This document shows, in pieces, positions 1 through 8,558 of a DNA stretch of 63,774 nt. Made by a program: the position numbers and the translations under genes. The notes beneath the pieces are model-generated. The model had not been told where the DNA came from, did no database searches, and worked only from the letters and a program-made list of their open reading frames with translations. How positions within the stretch are numbered: position 1 is the first letter of the stretch; each line of letters begins with the position of its first letter. The DNA comes from Gemmatimonas sp. (GTDB lineage Bacteria > Gemmatimonadota > Gemmatimonadetes > Gemmatimonadales > Gemmatimonadaceae), in assembly GCA_011390805.1 (NCBI GenBank), contig JAABRT010000015.1:1-63774 (forward strand), written 5' to 3'.

Positions 1-83
1 CTGTAGATTGACTTCCCGACGCGACGCGACATACGTTCTGCGTTTGACCGCACCGGGAACACCACCCCAAGGGGATTGACCGG

Positions 84-2918
84 ATGAGCACCGCCCGGAT
101 TGACGAGCTGCGAGCCAAGTTCGAGGAGAACCCGCGCCGCTATTTTGCGCCGCTGGCCAACGAGTACCGTAAAGCCGGCGATCTGACGCAGGCAATCGCG
201 CTCTGTCGCGAGCATTTGCCCAAACAACCCGGGCATATGAGCGGTCACATTGTGTTTGGTCAGGCACTGTTTGAGAGCGGCGAACTGTCTGAGGCCCAGA
301 CGGTGTTTCAGGCGGCGCTCGATCTTGACCCGGAGAATCTCATTGCGCTCAGGCACCTGGGCGATATCGCGCGCGAACGCGGTGACGATCCGCTGGCGCG
401 CCGCTGGTATGAGCGGGTGCTGGATGCCGATCCGCGCAATGATGACATCGCGGCGTTGCTCTCCACCCTCACCGCACGACACACGCCACAGGCCACGACG
501 CCAATCAACGTGCCTGCGGTTTCCATCGACCCGCCCGTGCTGGATCTGGATGCGATGTCTGACTCGGACAGCGCCGATGATCCGTTTTCCGCGCCCGATT
601 CACCGGCTTGGCACACTCCATCGTTCCTCACGCCTCTGGCGTCGGCGGCCGTTCCGCCGGCCAACGATGCAGCGGTCGGTTCTCACGAAGCGCCCGGCTT
701 GACCGGATCAGCAGATGATGACGCCGACGATGTCGACGCTGTGCCCTCGGATGAGCAGTCGTTGGTCGAAGATGCGCCTGTGGGGCAGTATTCTGACCAT
801 GCGAATGTTGCGTCGTACGACGCTGACTTGCTCGACCTGGATTTTTCGTCGGATGCAGACGCCGCTGATCAGGCAAAGGCTTTTGCCGACGCCCAAGGTG
901 ACGATGCAACGGGCGACGAGGTGCACCATGAGTCGGATGTAGCGACGAATGATGCGGTGGAAAGCTCGACGGAAGGTGGGCTGCACGATGCGACCTTCAT
1001 GACTGCTGAAAACGCATTTGGCATTGCGTCTGAGAATGCATCTGACAATGCGTCCGAGCACGCATCTGCCACTGCGTCTGAGAACGCATCTGACGATGCA
1101 TCTGACAATGCCGACGAAGACGTAGCGCCAGACACGGTCGCGAGTGAAACCGGCGCCGCTACTGCTGACGCGTCGGAACCGCTGGATGTGCTCTCGGCAG
1201 CGCTCGGTGCGTTTGCGTCGCACGACATTGAGGACGTTGCGCCCGACGCCGCATACGATGCGGAATACGATGCAGACTACGATGTGTTGGCGCAGCAGTC
1301 CCACGAGCCCGCGGCGTTTGTTGACGAGGCCGATGCGTTTGAGGAAGGGCTCGTTGCGCAGGACTGGCCCGACACCAGTGCACTTACCACGCGTACGCCG
1401 ACACCCGCGCACGCGGAGTTGCCGATTGTGCCCGACGCTGGTGATGACGAGCTCGTGCTGGCATCAGACACCGATGCTTTGGAGGCCACGGATGCGGTGT
1501 TTGAAGCGCATGTAGCGATTACTCACGATGCCGAGCCCGAGGTGCACGCAGCGAGCATTGATGATGGCGAGCCTGAAGCGCCTGTAGCGATTACTCACGA
1601 TGCCGAGCCCGAAGCACACATCGCGATCGCTGGTGAGGTCGCGCCCTACGAGCACACTGACGCTGCTGATGATGTCGCGTCGTACGCCCACGTAGATGAA
1701 GCCGATGATGTTGCCGCTCCAATCGCGGAGGCCTTCGACGCCAGCCTCGAGCCCGGGCACGATGCCACCGGCGAACAGGAAGAGAATGTCCTGGTGTCTC
1801 TCGATGACACGGTGTCTGTGCACGCGCACATCGCGAGCGGCGACGACATGGTCGACACCGATGATGACACGCTGCTGATATCATCGGGCGACGCGCTGCA
1901 GGCGAACGACGGCGTTTCACTTGACGAAGATCCACCAGTTTCATCGGCCGACATGCCGTGGCTGTCGTTGCCGGAAACCGAGCGTGAGGCTGACGAACTG
2001 CTCGTAATCGATGAGGCGGAACCTGATGCGTTGCCTGTCGCCGAACACACTCTGCAGCAGGATGCGGAGCCCGACGCGGAGCCGTCGACCCCGGTGGCGC
2101 CAGCGGCAGCACCGGCGTTTGTGACGGAGACGATGGCCGAGTTGCTTGTGGCCCAAGGGTTTGTCGCACGTGCCATCGATGTGTATGAAGAACTCATCAC
2201 GCGTCGGCCTTACGATGCCGTGCTGACGTTCCGTCTGCAGGAGTTGCGCGCCATGCTGGCAGAAGAAGCGGCCACCCCGGTGCATTCCGGTACCCCCGTG
2301 CATGCGTTCACCCCGGTGCAGTCAGCCACCCCGGTGAACTCCGGCACCCCGGTGCGTTCACAAACGCCGGTGGCTGATATTGCGGCGGTCCCGTTGGCTG
2401 TACCCTTTGCCGCGCCGCCCGCCCGTCGCACGGCGCGCGAGCTGTTTGCCTCCCTGGCCAGCATGCGCGTGGCCCGCCGTACGCCAGCGTATGGGTCGGC
2501 GACGGTCGCCATGCCCACACCGGCGGATGGTTTGGCCAGTCTCTTCGGGGAGAGCCCCGCACCCGCAGACGACCTTACGGCGCGTGCGATGGCGAGAGCG
2601 TTCGGAAGCGGCGACGACGTGGAAGCAGGTCCCTCAATGTTCACTCCATCGGTTGAGGGTGAGCGTACGCATCGTTCGCCTACGCCCGTCGCGGTGCCTC
2701 CGGTGCCCTCGGCTCCGGCTTTCTCGTTTGACCGGTTTTTCCCGGATCCGGCCACCAGCGGCACGGCGGCGCAGGCGGTTGAGAACGCGGGAGCTTCGCA
2801 GGCGGCGGAAACCGCAGTACCTTCCGGATCGGGCGAGGCGCCGGCCGCCGGTCCGTCTTCAGCAGGCGCCGATCTGGCGCATTTCTCACAGTGGCTGAAG
2901 GGGCTTTCCAACTCGTGA
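84..2918 (+). CDS. TPR protein with a very long acidic low-complexity linker
   Basis: Function unknown. Residues about 15-130 hold roughly three tetratricopeptide repeats (for example GELSEAQTVFQAALDLDPEN), a helical scaffold for protein-protein contacts. Residues about 130-670 are a low-complexity, strongly acidic Ala/Asp/Glu linker. A single TPR-like helix pair follows near 679-725 (MAELLVAQGFVARAIDVYEE). Next comes a Thr-Pro-Val repeat (about 731-763), a Pro/Ala-rich stretch, and a short conserved-looking tail containing HFSQWLKGL. No signal peptide or membrane segment is visible, so a cytoplasmic scaffold or assembly factor is the safest reading. The ATG follows AAGGGGA at 69-75 with 8-base spacing. 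The stop lies 7 bases before aroQ, so the two may be co-transcribed. The frame is real despite the odd composition, because both ends are family-like and no stop interrupts 944 codons. Confidence 0.85.
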   Translation: MSTARIDELRAKFEENPRRYFAPLANEYRKAGDLTQAIALCREHLPKQPGHMSGHIVFGQALFESGELSEAQTVFQAALDLDPENLIALRHLGDIARERGDDPLARRWYERVLDADPRNDDIAALLSTLTARHTPQATTPINVPAVSIDPPVLDLDAMSDSDSADDPFSAPDSPAWHTPSFLTPLASAAVPPANDAAVGSHEAPGLTGSADDDADDVDAVPSDEQSLVEDAPVGQYSDHANVASYDADLLDLDFSSDADAADQAKAFADAQGDDATGDEVHHESDVATNDAVESSTEGGLHDATFMTAENAFGIASENASDNASEHASATASENASDDASDNADEDVAPDTVASETGAATADASEPLDVLSAALGAFASHDIEDVAPDAAYDAEYDADYDVLAQQSHEPAAFVDEADAFEEGLVAQDWPDTSALTTRTPTPAHAELPIVPDAGDDELVLASDTDALEATDAVFEAHVAITHDAEPEVHAASIDDGEPEAPVAITHDAEPEAHIAIAGEVAPYEHTDAADDVASYAHVDEADDVAAPIAEAFDASLEPGHDATGEQEENVLVSLDDTVSVHAHIASGDDMVDTDDDTLLISSGDALQANDGVSLDEDPPVSSADMPWLSLPETEREADELLVIDEAEPDALPVAEHTLQQDAEPDAEPSTPVAPAAAPAFVTETMAELLVAQGFVARAIDVYEELITRRPYDAVLTFRLQELRAMLAEEAATPVHSGTPVHAFTPVQSATPVNSGTPVRSQTPVADIAAVPLAVPFAAPPARRTARELFASLASMRVARRTPAYGSATVAMPTPADGLASLFGESPAPADDLTARAMARAFGSGDDVEAGPSMFTPSVEGERTHRSPTPVAVPPVPSAPAFSFDRFFPDPATSGTAAQAVENAGASQAAETAVPSGSGEAPAAGPSSAGADLAHFSQWLKGLSNS
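1026..1121 (+). repeat. 12-bp coding repeat, eight units (Ala-Ser-x-x)
   Basis: Eight in-frame 12-bp units inside the TPR protein encode ASEN, ASDN, ASEH, ASAT, ASEN, ASDD, ASDN and ADED. The DNA units differ mainly at wobble positions (gcatctgac / gcgtctgag), so the array looks moderately old. Confidence 0.8.
1503..1612 (+). repeat. Direct repeat of about 38 bp in the acidic linker
   Basis: Positions 1503-1540 and 1575-1612 are near-identical, with an exact 30-base core (1511-1540 and 1583-1612). The copies are 72 bases apart, so frame is kept, and both encode VAITHDAEPE. This indicates a recent internal duplication in the TPR protein. Confidence 0.8.
2274..2372 (+). repeat. 18-bp coding repeat, five and a half units (TPVxxx)
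   Basis: The units begin acc-ccg-gtg and encode TPVHSG, TPVHAF, TPVQSA, TPVNSG, TPVRSQ and TPV. The array sits just after the C-terminal TPR-like helix pair and probably forms a flexible, Pro-rich tether. Confidence 0.85.
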
Positions 2919-2925
2919 GTCTGGT

Positions 2926-3378
2926 GTGCGCATTGGCGTATTGAATGGTCCGAATCTCAACCTGCTCGGCACGCGTGAACCCGGTCTGTACGGAACTATC
3001 ACCCTCGCCGCGATCGAAGCGCGTCTGGGTGTTGTCGGCCGGGAAATAGGGGTTGAGATCGTCTGCGCACAGAAAAATGGTGAGGGCGAGTTGGTTGAGG
3101 TGGTGCACGGTTGGCAGGGGAAGGTGCAGGGAATCGTGATCAATGCCGGCGCGTACACGCACAGCAGTCTGGCGCTGCGTGACGCGCTCACCGGTGTTGC
3201 GCTGCCGTTTGTCGAAGTTCACGTGTCCAACATTTACGCCCGCGAGCCCGAGCGTCAGCGTTCAATGCTGGCGTCGGCGGCCATTGGACTGATTACCGGC
3301 CTGGGCGCCGACGGATATGAGTTTGCGTTGCGCGGACTGGTCGCGCGCCTGCAGCGCAATCCGTCCGACGTCGCGTGA
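2926..3378 (+). CDS. aroQ: 3-dehydroquinate dehydratase, type II
   Basis: Cytoplasmic shikimate-pathway enzyme that converts 3-dehydroquinate to 3-dehydroshikimate. The 150-residue length is standard for the dodecameric type II family. The N-terminus carries the signature NGPNLNLLGTREPGLYG with catalytic Tyr22. INAGAYTHSSLALRDAL and the EVHVSN segment with the catalytic His follow, as in the family. The start is GTG, 7 bases after the TPR gene. Its stop overlaps the next start as GTGA at 3375-3378, so it is translationally coupled to the M24 peptidase. The aroQ - M24 peptidase - accB order is common in bacteria. Confidence 0.97.
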   Translation: MRIGVLNGPNLNLLGTREPGLYGTITLAAIEARLGVVGREIGVEIVCAQKNGEGELVEVVHGWQGKVQGIVINAGAYTHSSLALRDALTGVALPFVEVHVSNIYAREPERQRSMLASAAIGLITGLGADGYEFALRGLVARLQRNPSDVA

Positions 3379-4463
3379 CCGACCCGCACCGGGCGCGGAT
3401 CAACGCTCTGCGTGACCGACTGGCCGCGTTGGACCTCGACGCGCTGCTTGTCTCCAGCTTACCCAACATCCGCTGGCTCACCGGTTTCTCCGGCAGCAGC
3501 GGTCTGGTGGTGGTGACGGCGCGTGAAGTTGTGCTGCTCACGGACTTCCGGTACGCCACCCAGGTAGAAGACGAAGTCAGCGATGACGTGCGCGTGGTGA
3601 TTGTAGCGCAAAGCCTGTGGACGGGGCTGTGGGAGGTCCTGGGCGCCCTGCTCACCGTGCAGCGGGTCGGGTTTGATTCGGCGCATCTGGTGCACCGCGA
3701 TTTCCAGCGGCTGCTCGAAAAGGGCGGACGGTGGCAATGGCGCCCGACCACCGATGTCGTGGAGCAGTTGCGCGAGAGCAAGGACCCCACCGAGGTGGCG
3801 GCTATTCGTCGCGCGATCGGCATGGCCGAAAGTGCACTGGCGACTACGCTTTCGCAGATTGCTCCCGGCATGACGGAAACGATGGTGGCCGGCGTACTGG
3901 AAAAGGCGCTGCGCGATGCGGGAAGCGAGGACTATCCATTTCCTTCAATCGTGGCCTCCGGCGCCCGGTCGGCACTGCCGCACGCTCGCGCTGGCGATCG
4001 CACACTCGCAACCGGCGATTTTGTGCTGATCGATTTCGGGGCCGTGGCCCACGGCTACTGCTCAGACATCACGCGTACCGTTGTGCTCGGTAAGGCTACC
4101 GAAGAACAGCGCGAAGTGTACGACGTGGTCAAGGAGGCCAACGCGCGGGCGAGCCGGCTGGTGGAGGCGGGAATGCGCGGGATGGATGCCGATGCGCTCG
4201 CACGCGAGTACATTCACGCGCGCGGCTTTGGTGAGGCATTCGGGCACAGCCTCGGGCATGGGATCGGTTTGGAGGTGCACGAGGCGCCCCGACTTGCCAA
4301 AACTGCGGAAGCCGTGCTCCCTGTAGGAGCGGTCGTTACCATTGAACCTGGGATTTATCGGCCGGGTTGGGGTGGAATCCGAATCGAGGACGATGTGCTG
4401 CTCACTGAGAGCGGCCCACTCGTCCTCAGCGGATTTGATCGTGACCTGCTGGAGATCATGTAA
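3375..4463 (+). CDS. pepQ: M24 family metallopeptidase, Xaa-Pro aminopeptidase/dipeptidase type
   Basis: Removes N-terminal residues next to proline, or splits Xaa-Pro dipeptides, with a dinuclear metal centre in a pita-bread fold. All five metal ligands are present in order: Asp220 (LIDFG), Asp231 (CSDITRT), His295 (GHSLGHGIG), Glu324 (TIEPGIY) and Glu338 (IEDDVLL). The first 130 residues form the creatinase-type N-terminal domain (NIRWLTGFSGSSG). At 362 residues it has the size of short bacterial YqhT/PepQ-like proteins. The GTG start overlaps the aroQ stop. In many genomes efp follows this gene; here 70 bases without a gene follow and then accB. The exact substrate (dipeptide or longer) cannot be read from sequence. 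Confidence 0.93.
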   Translation: MTDPHRARINALRDRLAALDLDALLVSSLPNIRWLTGFSGSSGLVVVTAREVVLLTDFRYATQVEDEVSDDVRVVIVAQSLWTGLWEVLGALLTVQRVGFDSAHLVHRDFQRLLEKGGRWQWRPTTDVVEQLRESKDPTEVAAIRRAIGMAESALATTLSQIAPGMTETMVAGVLEKALRDAGSEDYPFPSIVASGARSALPHARAGDRTLATGDFVLIDFGAVAHGYCSDITRTVVLGKATEEQREVYDVVKEANARASRLVEAGMRGMDADALAREYIHARGFGEAFGHSLGHGIGLEVHEAPRLAKTAEAVLPVGAVVTIEPGIYRPGWGGIRIEDDVLLTESGPLVLSGFDRDLLEIM

Positions 4464-4533
4464 ATCGCGAGCTAGTGGCGGCACGTCGGTGCCGCGCGTC
4501 CCTCGCCCGACTGCGTTGTCGAGACCGCCAGAC

Positions 4534-5028
4534 ATGATTGATCTGCGCTACGTTAAAAAAGTCATTGAGATGCTCGATCAGTCCTCCGTGGACTCCATCG
4601 AAATCTCCTCGGATAAAGGCATGAAGCTGCGCATCTCCAAGACGCCGCAGCATCGCGGGGCGACCGTGCAGATGGCGGCCGCGCCGGCGGCGGCTGCGCC
4701 TGTGTTGCCTCCGGCGCCCGCAGCGCGTCCTGCCGAGGAGGGGGTACGTGCTGACGCGCCCGCAGCTGAGGCGCCCAAGGCGTCCCTTCTCGAAATCAAG
4801 TCGCCGATGGTGGGCACGTACTATCAGTCGCCTGAGCCGAACGCCAAAGCCTATGTGGCCGTTGGTGACCGGATCGCCAAGGGACAGATCGTCTGCATCA
4901 TCGAAGCGATGAAGATCATGAACGAGCTCGAGTCCGAAGTTGACGGTGTGGTTCGCGAAATCAATGTGAAGGACGCGCAACCCATCGAATACGGACAAGT
5001 GCTCTTCCGCATCGACCCCAACGGCTGA
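4534..5028 (+). CDS. accB: Biotin carboxyl carrier protein of acetyl-CoA carboxylase
   Basis: Carries biotin between the biotin carboxylase (AccC) and the carboxyltransferase in the first committed step of fatty acid synthesis. The ATG at 4534 gives MIDLRYVKKVIEMLDQSSVD, the usual AccB N-terminus. An Ala/Pro-rich hinge spans about residues 50-85, and the biotinyl domain fills the C-terminal 75 residues. The biotinylated lysine is Lys127 in EAMKIMNEL. The frame is open further upstream, but that part is not AccB-like. Unusually, accC does not follow directly: pilT and a terminator lie between them. Confidence 0.96.
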   Translation: MIDLRYVKKVIEMLDQSSVDSIEISSDKGMKLRISKTPQHRGATVQMAAAPAAAAPVLPPAPAARPAEEGVRADAPAAEAPKASLLEIKSPMVGTYYQSPEPNAKAYVAVGDRIAKGQIVCIIEAMKIMNELESEVDGVVREINVKDAQPIEYGQVLFRIDPNG

Positions 5029-5038
5029 GAACCCTGCC

Positions 5039-6202
5039 ATGACGATGGTCTCCGGCGCACAACCCAGCACTTCAGCGCCGGCGAGCCTCGATCTCAAGGC
5101 CGCACTGTTGCGCATGGTGACTGAAGGCGCGTCCGACTTGCACCTCAAAGTCGGACGTCCTCCCACCCTGCGATTGCACGGTGACCTGATTGCGTTGCCC
5201 ATGGCGCCACTGCGCCCTGAGGAGCTGCGCACGCTGGCCGAACATCTGTTGCCGCCCGCGCAGCTGCGCGAGTTCGTAGAAATGCGCGAGGCGGACTTTG
5301 CCATCAACGTGCCGGGCATCGGCCGTTTTCGCTGCAACGTGTATCAGCAAAAAGGCACGGTCGCGTTCGCGATGCGTGCTATTGCGCACGCCGCCAACTC
5401 GGTGCGTGAGCTCAATCTGCCGCCCGTACTCGAGCAGATCGCCCTCAAACCGCGTGGACTGGTGCTGGTCACCGGTGTCACCGGTTCCGGCAAGAGTACG
5501 GCGCTGGCGGCCATGGTGCACCACATCAACGAACGGCGTGCGGCCAACATCATCACGATCGAAGATCCCATCGAGTTCGTGCATCGTGATGTAAAGAGTC
5601 ACATCAATCAGCGGGAAGTCGGCACCGATACGGTCACGTTCGGCCAGGCGCTGCGCCGCGTGTTGCGTCAGGACCCTGACGTGGTCATGATCGGTGAAAT
5701 CCGCGACCTTGAGACGCTGGATGTCGCGCTCAAGGCGGCCGGCACAGGTCATCTGGTGTTCTCCACGCTGCACACCACCGACGCCACGCTCACGATCAAC
5801 CGCATTCTCTCGTTCTATCCGCCACATCAGCAGAACGAAGTGCGCTTTGCGTTGGCCAACGCGCTCGAGGCGGTGGTCTCGCTTCGCCTGGTGCCTCGCA
5901 GCGATCAGCCCGGTCGTGTGCCGGCCTGCGAAGTGCTGGTCAACACCGGCGCGGTGCGCGACCAGATTCGCGACCTGCAGGCCACGCTCAATATTCCTGA
6001 TCTCATCCGCGAGGGCAGCGTCGCCTACGGCATGCAGACCTTCGACCAGTCGCTCATGACCTGGTACAGCAAAGGTGTGATCTCGTACGAGAACGCGTTG
6101 TTCTACGCCTCCAGTCCGAGTGAGTTTGCGCTCAAAATTCAGGGCGTCGACGGCGCCAGCGACCAGGCGTTCGACGGTTTCAAGCCGGGTTCAGGCGCCT
6201 GA
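5039..6202 (+). CDS. pilT: Twitching motility retraction ATPase PilT
   Basis: Hexameric ATPase that powers type IV pilus retraction from the cytoplasmic face. After an N-terminal PAS-like domain (SDLHLKVGRPPTLRLHG) comes the RecA-like core. It has Walker A with Lys152 (GVTGSGKSTAL), an Asp box (TIEDPIEFVH), Walker B (DVVMIGEIRDLET) and a His box (GHLVFSTLHTTDA). AIRAxP-like and GMQTFDQSL segments near the C-terminus are typical of PilT rather than PilB. It starts 10 bases after accB and is followed by a strong terminator, so it looks like the last gene of the aroQ-pepQ-accB unit. No other pilus gene is in the window. Confidence 0.95.
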   Translation: MTMVSGAQPSTSAPASLDLKAALLRMVTEGASDLHLKVGRPPTLRLHGDLIALPMAPLRPEELRTLAEHLLPPAQLREFVEMREADFAINVPGIGRFRCNVYQQKGTVAFAMRAIAHAANSVRELNLPPVLEQIALKPRGLVLVTGVTGSGKSTALAAMVHHINERRAANIITIEDPIEFVHRDVKSHINQREVGTDTVTFGQALRRVLRQDPDVVMIGEIRDLETLDVALKAAGTGHLVFSTLHTTDATLTINRILSFYPPHQQNEVRFALANALEAVVSLRLVPRSDQPGRVPACEVLVNTGAVRDQIRDLQATLNIPDLIREGSVAYGMQTFDQSLMTWYSKGVISYENALFYASSPSEFALKIQGVDGASDQAFDGFKPGSGA

Positions 6203-6220
6203 CGGCATTGCCGAGGCTGT

Positions 6221-6261
6221 AAAGCGACCCGCCGCCATCACCGCGGCGGGTCGTTTTTTTT
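6221..6261 (+). terminator. Rho-independent terminator after pilT
   Basis: A perfect GC-rich stem (6225-6235 with 6243-6253, 11 bp) closes a 7-base loop and is followed by eight T. It lies 18 bases after the pilT stop and separates accB-pilT from accC. Confidence 0.93.
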
Positions 6262-6422
6262 CACCGAATTCGCGCGATCACTAGCGGTTACGGGCACGCA
6301 TCGCCACCATTCGGCGTGTTCCGATCTGAGCGGCCCGGGCCGTGTCTACCCCGGGATTCACCGACGGATCAGCGTCCCACCAACATCGGTGGTGCGGGCG
6401 CGATGGCCCCCAGCCCCATGTC

Positions 6423-7781
6423 ATGTTCAAAAAGGTCCTGATCGCCAATCGTGGTGAGATTGCGCTGCGCGTCATCCGCGCGTGCCGCGAGCTGGGCGTG
6501 CAAACGGTTGCCGTCTACTCCGAAGCCGACCGTGAATCGCTGCACGTGCGCTTTGCAGACGACGATGTGTGCATTGGTCCGGCTCCCAGCCGCGACTCGT
6601 ATCTGCGTATTCCTCGCCTCATCGCGGCCGCCGAAATCACCGGCGCCGATGCCATCCACCCCGGCTACGGTTTCCTGGCCGAAAACGCCGAGTTCGCGGA
6701 AACGTGCGCGGCGTCCGGGATCACTTTCATTGGTCCGACGCCCGATCAGATCCGCGTGATGGGCGACAAGGCCTCGGCGCGCAATGCGATGGCCGCCGTG
6801 GGCGTGCCGATTGTGCCGGGAACTCCCGGTCCCGTGGAAGACGTCGATGAGGCGCTGGGCTTTGCCCGCGATATCGGTTTCCCCGTGATCATCAAAGCGG
6901 CGGCCGGTGGTGGTGGCAAAGGCATGCGCGTTGCCCGCGACCCGGATGATTTCGCCCGGTCGTTCCAACTGGCACGCAGCGAAGCGCTCAGCGCCTTCGG
7001 CAATGGCGACGTGTATGTAGAGAAGTTCCTCGAGCGTCCCCGTCACGTTGAGTTTCAGGTGCTCGGCGATTCCAAGGGCAAGGTCATTCACCTCGGTGAA
7101 CGCGATTGCTCAGTACAGCGCCGTCATCAGAAGTTGATCGAAGAAGCCCCCTGTCCGGTAATGACCCCTGAGCTTCGCGAGCGCATGGGTGAAGCGGCAG
7201 TGCGTGGCGCACAAGCGATCAACTACGTGGGCGCCGGTACGGTGGAAATGCTGCTGGATACCGATGGTTCGTTTTACTTCATGGAAATGAACACGCGTAT
7301 TCAGGTGGAGCATCCGGTAACGGAAATGCTCACCGGGGTAGATCTCGTGAAGGAACAGATCCGTGTGGCCGCAGGTGAAGCGCTCACTGTTACGGAGCTG
7401 CCCATCTTCCGCGGACATGTGATTGAGTGCCGCGTGAACGCCGAAGATCCGGCGCGCAACTTTCAGCCGTCGCCGGGTCGCATTGACGCTTTTCATCTCC
7501 CCGGTGGCCCCGGCGTGCGCGTTGATACGCACGTGTATGCCGGATACACTGTTCCGCCGTACTACGACTCGCTGCTGGCCAAGCTGATTGTTCAGGGGCG
7601 TGATCGCCCCGAGGCAATCCGGCGCATGCAGATCGCACTCGAGAGCTTCGTGGTGGAAGGCGTGACGACCACGATTCCGTTCCTGGCCCGCGTCATGCAG
7701 CACCCCAACTTCATGGCCGGCGACGTGCACACCAAGTTCCTCGAGTTTGAGGGCGCGGAGTTGATGAAGGAGCCCACGTAA
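6423..7781 (+). CDS. accC: Biotin carboxylase subunit of acetyl-CoA carboxylase
   Basis: ATP-grasp enzyme that carboxylates the biotin on AccB using bicarbonate and ATP. The ATG at 6423 gives [20 protein letters not shown], the family N-terminus. The in-frame extension back to 6342 is not AccC-like. Visible motifs are the glycine-rich ATP loop [11 protein letters not shown], the [13 protein letters not shown] segment, [18 protein letters not shown], and the active-site [15 protein letters not shown]. The 452-residue length is normal. Its stop shares one base with the comB start (TAATG). About 160 bases between the terminator and this start hold no gene and should carry its promoter, but I cannot pick one with confidence. 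Confidence 0.97.
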   Translation: MFKKVLIANRGEIALRVIRACRELGVQTVAVYSEADRESLHVRFADDDVCIGPAPSRDSYLRIPRLIAAAEITGADAIHPGYGFLAENAEFAETCAASGITFIGPTPDQIRVMGDKASARNAMAAVGVPIVPGTPGPVEDVDEALGFARDIGFPVIIKAAAGGGGKGMRVARDPDDFARSFQLARSEALSAFGNGDVYVEKFLERPRHVEFQVLGDSKGKVIHLGERDCSVQRRHQKLIEEAPCPVMTPELRERMGEAAVRGAQAINYVGAGTVEMLLDTDGSFYFMEMNTRIQVEHPVTEMLTGVDLVKEQIRVAAGEALTVTELPIFRGHVIECRVNAEDPARNFQPSPGRIDAFHLPGGPGVRVDTHVYAGYTVPPYYDSLLAKLIVQGRDRPEAIRRMQIALESFVVEGVTTTIPFLARVMQHPNFMAGDVHTKFLEFEGAELMKEPT

Positions 7782-8515
7782 TGCGCGCGGACGTGCTGCT
7801 CGGCGAGTCACTGCCGACGCCGTCCGAAGTCGCAGGGCGAGTCGTGGTGGTGATTGATGTCCTGCGCGCGTCCACAACTGTGGTGCAGGCGCTGGCGAGT
7901 GGTGCGCGGGCGGTGATTCCGTTTGCCGACGTCGACGATGTGTTGAGCGTTGCGTCGCGGTATTCCCGCGGCGATGTGTTGCTCGCCGGCGAGCGACGCG
8001 CGCTGCCCATTGCAGGGTTTGACGTGGGTAACTCTCCGGCGGCAATGACGGCCGAACGCGTGCGCAACAAAACTGTGCTCATGACCACCACCAACGGTAC
8101 GGCGGCATTGCTGTCTACACATGGGGCGCGGCGCGTCTACGTTGGTGCGTTTGCCAATCTCAGCGTCACGGTGAGTGCCGTTGCTGAGCAGTGTGCAGCG
8201 GGTACTGACGTGTTGCTGGTGTGTGCCGGTCAGGACAAGCGGGTTGCCCTGGAAGACGTGGCCTGTGCCGGCGTACTGCTCAACGAGCTGTTGCGCGGGA
8301 AGCGCAAGGTCACGCTTGGCGACGCTGCGCTGTTGGCTCGACAGCTTGGCAAGCGCTACGGCGCCGATACATCGCGCATCTCACGCGATGCCGCGCACGC
8401 GCGCACGTTAACAGACGCGGGGTTCGTGCAGGATGTACACGATTGCCTGACGCGCGATCACATCGATGTGGTTGCCTCTTACGCTGATCGTCAGATCACG
8501 GCGGGTGCATTGTGA
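7781..8515 (+). CDS. comB: 2-phosphosulfolactate phosphatase family protein (ComB-like)
   Basis: The ComB family removes phosphate from 2-phosphosulfolactate to give sulfolactate, a step of coenzyme M synthesis in archaea that is also found in scattered bacteria. Family features are VVVIDVLRASTTVVQAL near the N-terminus, LLAGERRALPIAGFDVGNSP, the TTTNGTAAL loop and DVLLVCAGQDKRVALEDVACAG. At 244 residues it is full length. It overlaps accC by one base and precedes ftsK by 43 bases. No comA, comC or other sulfolactate gene is nearby, so the substrate here is uncertain. Confidence 0.9.
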   Translation: MRADVLLGESLPTPSEVAGRVVVVIDVLRASTTVVQALASGARAVIPFADVDDVLSVASRYSRGDVLLAGERRALPIAGFDVGNSPAAMTAERVRNKTVLMTTTNGTAALLSTHGARRVYVGAFANLSVTVSAVAEQCAAGTDVLLVCAGQDKRVALEDVACAGVLLNELLRGKRKVTLGDAALLARQLGKRYGADTSRISRDAAHARTLTDAGFVQDVHDCLTRDHIDVVASYADRQITAGAL

Positions 8516-8558
8516 TCGGTTCATCATTCGCCGGGTGTGCAAACACGGTGGTGAGTCT

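Noticed and set aside
1..83. Coding sequence before the TPR gene
   Set aside because: No plausible start or family sequence lies in these 83 bases; they contain only the SD and probably part of a promoter.
708..1412. Minus-strand open frame of 234 codons opposite the acidic linker of the TPR gene
   Set aside because: It is the complement of low-complexity repeats, giving an Arg/Val-rich product. The plus frame is open across the whole gene.
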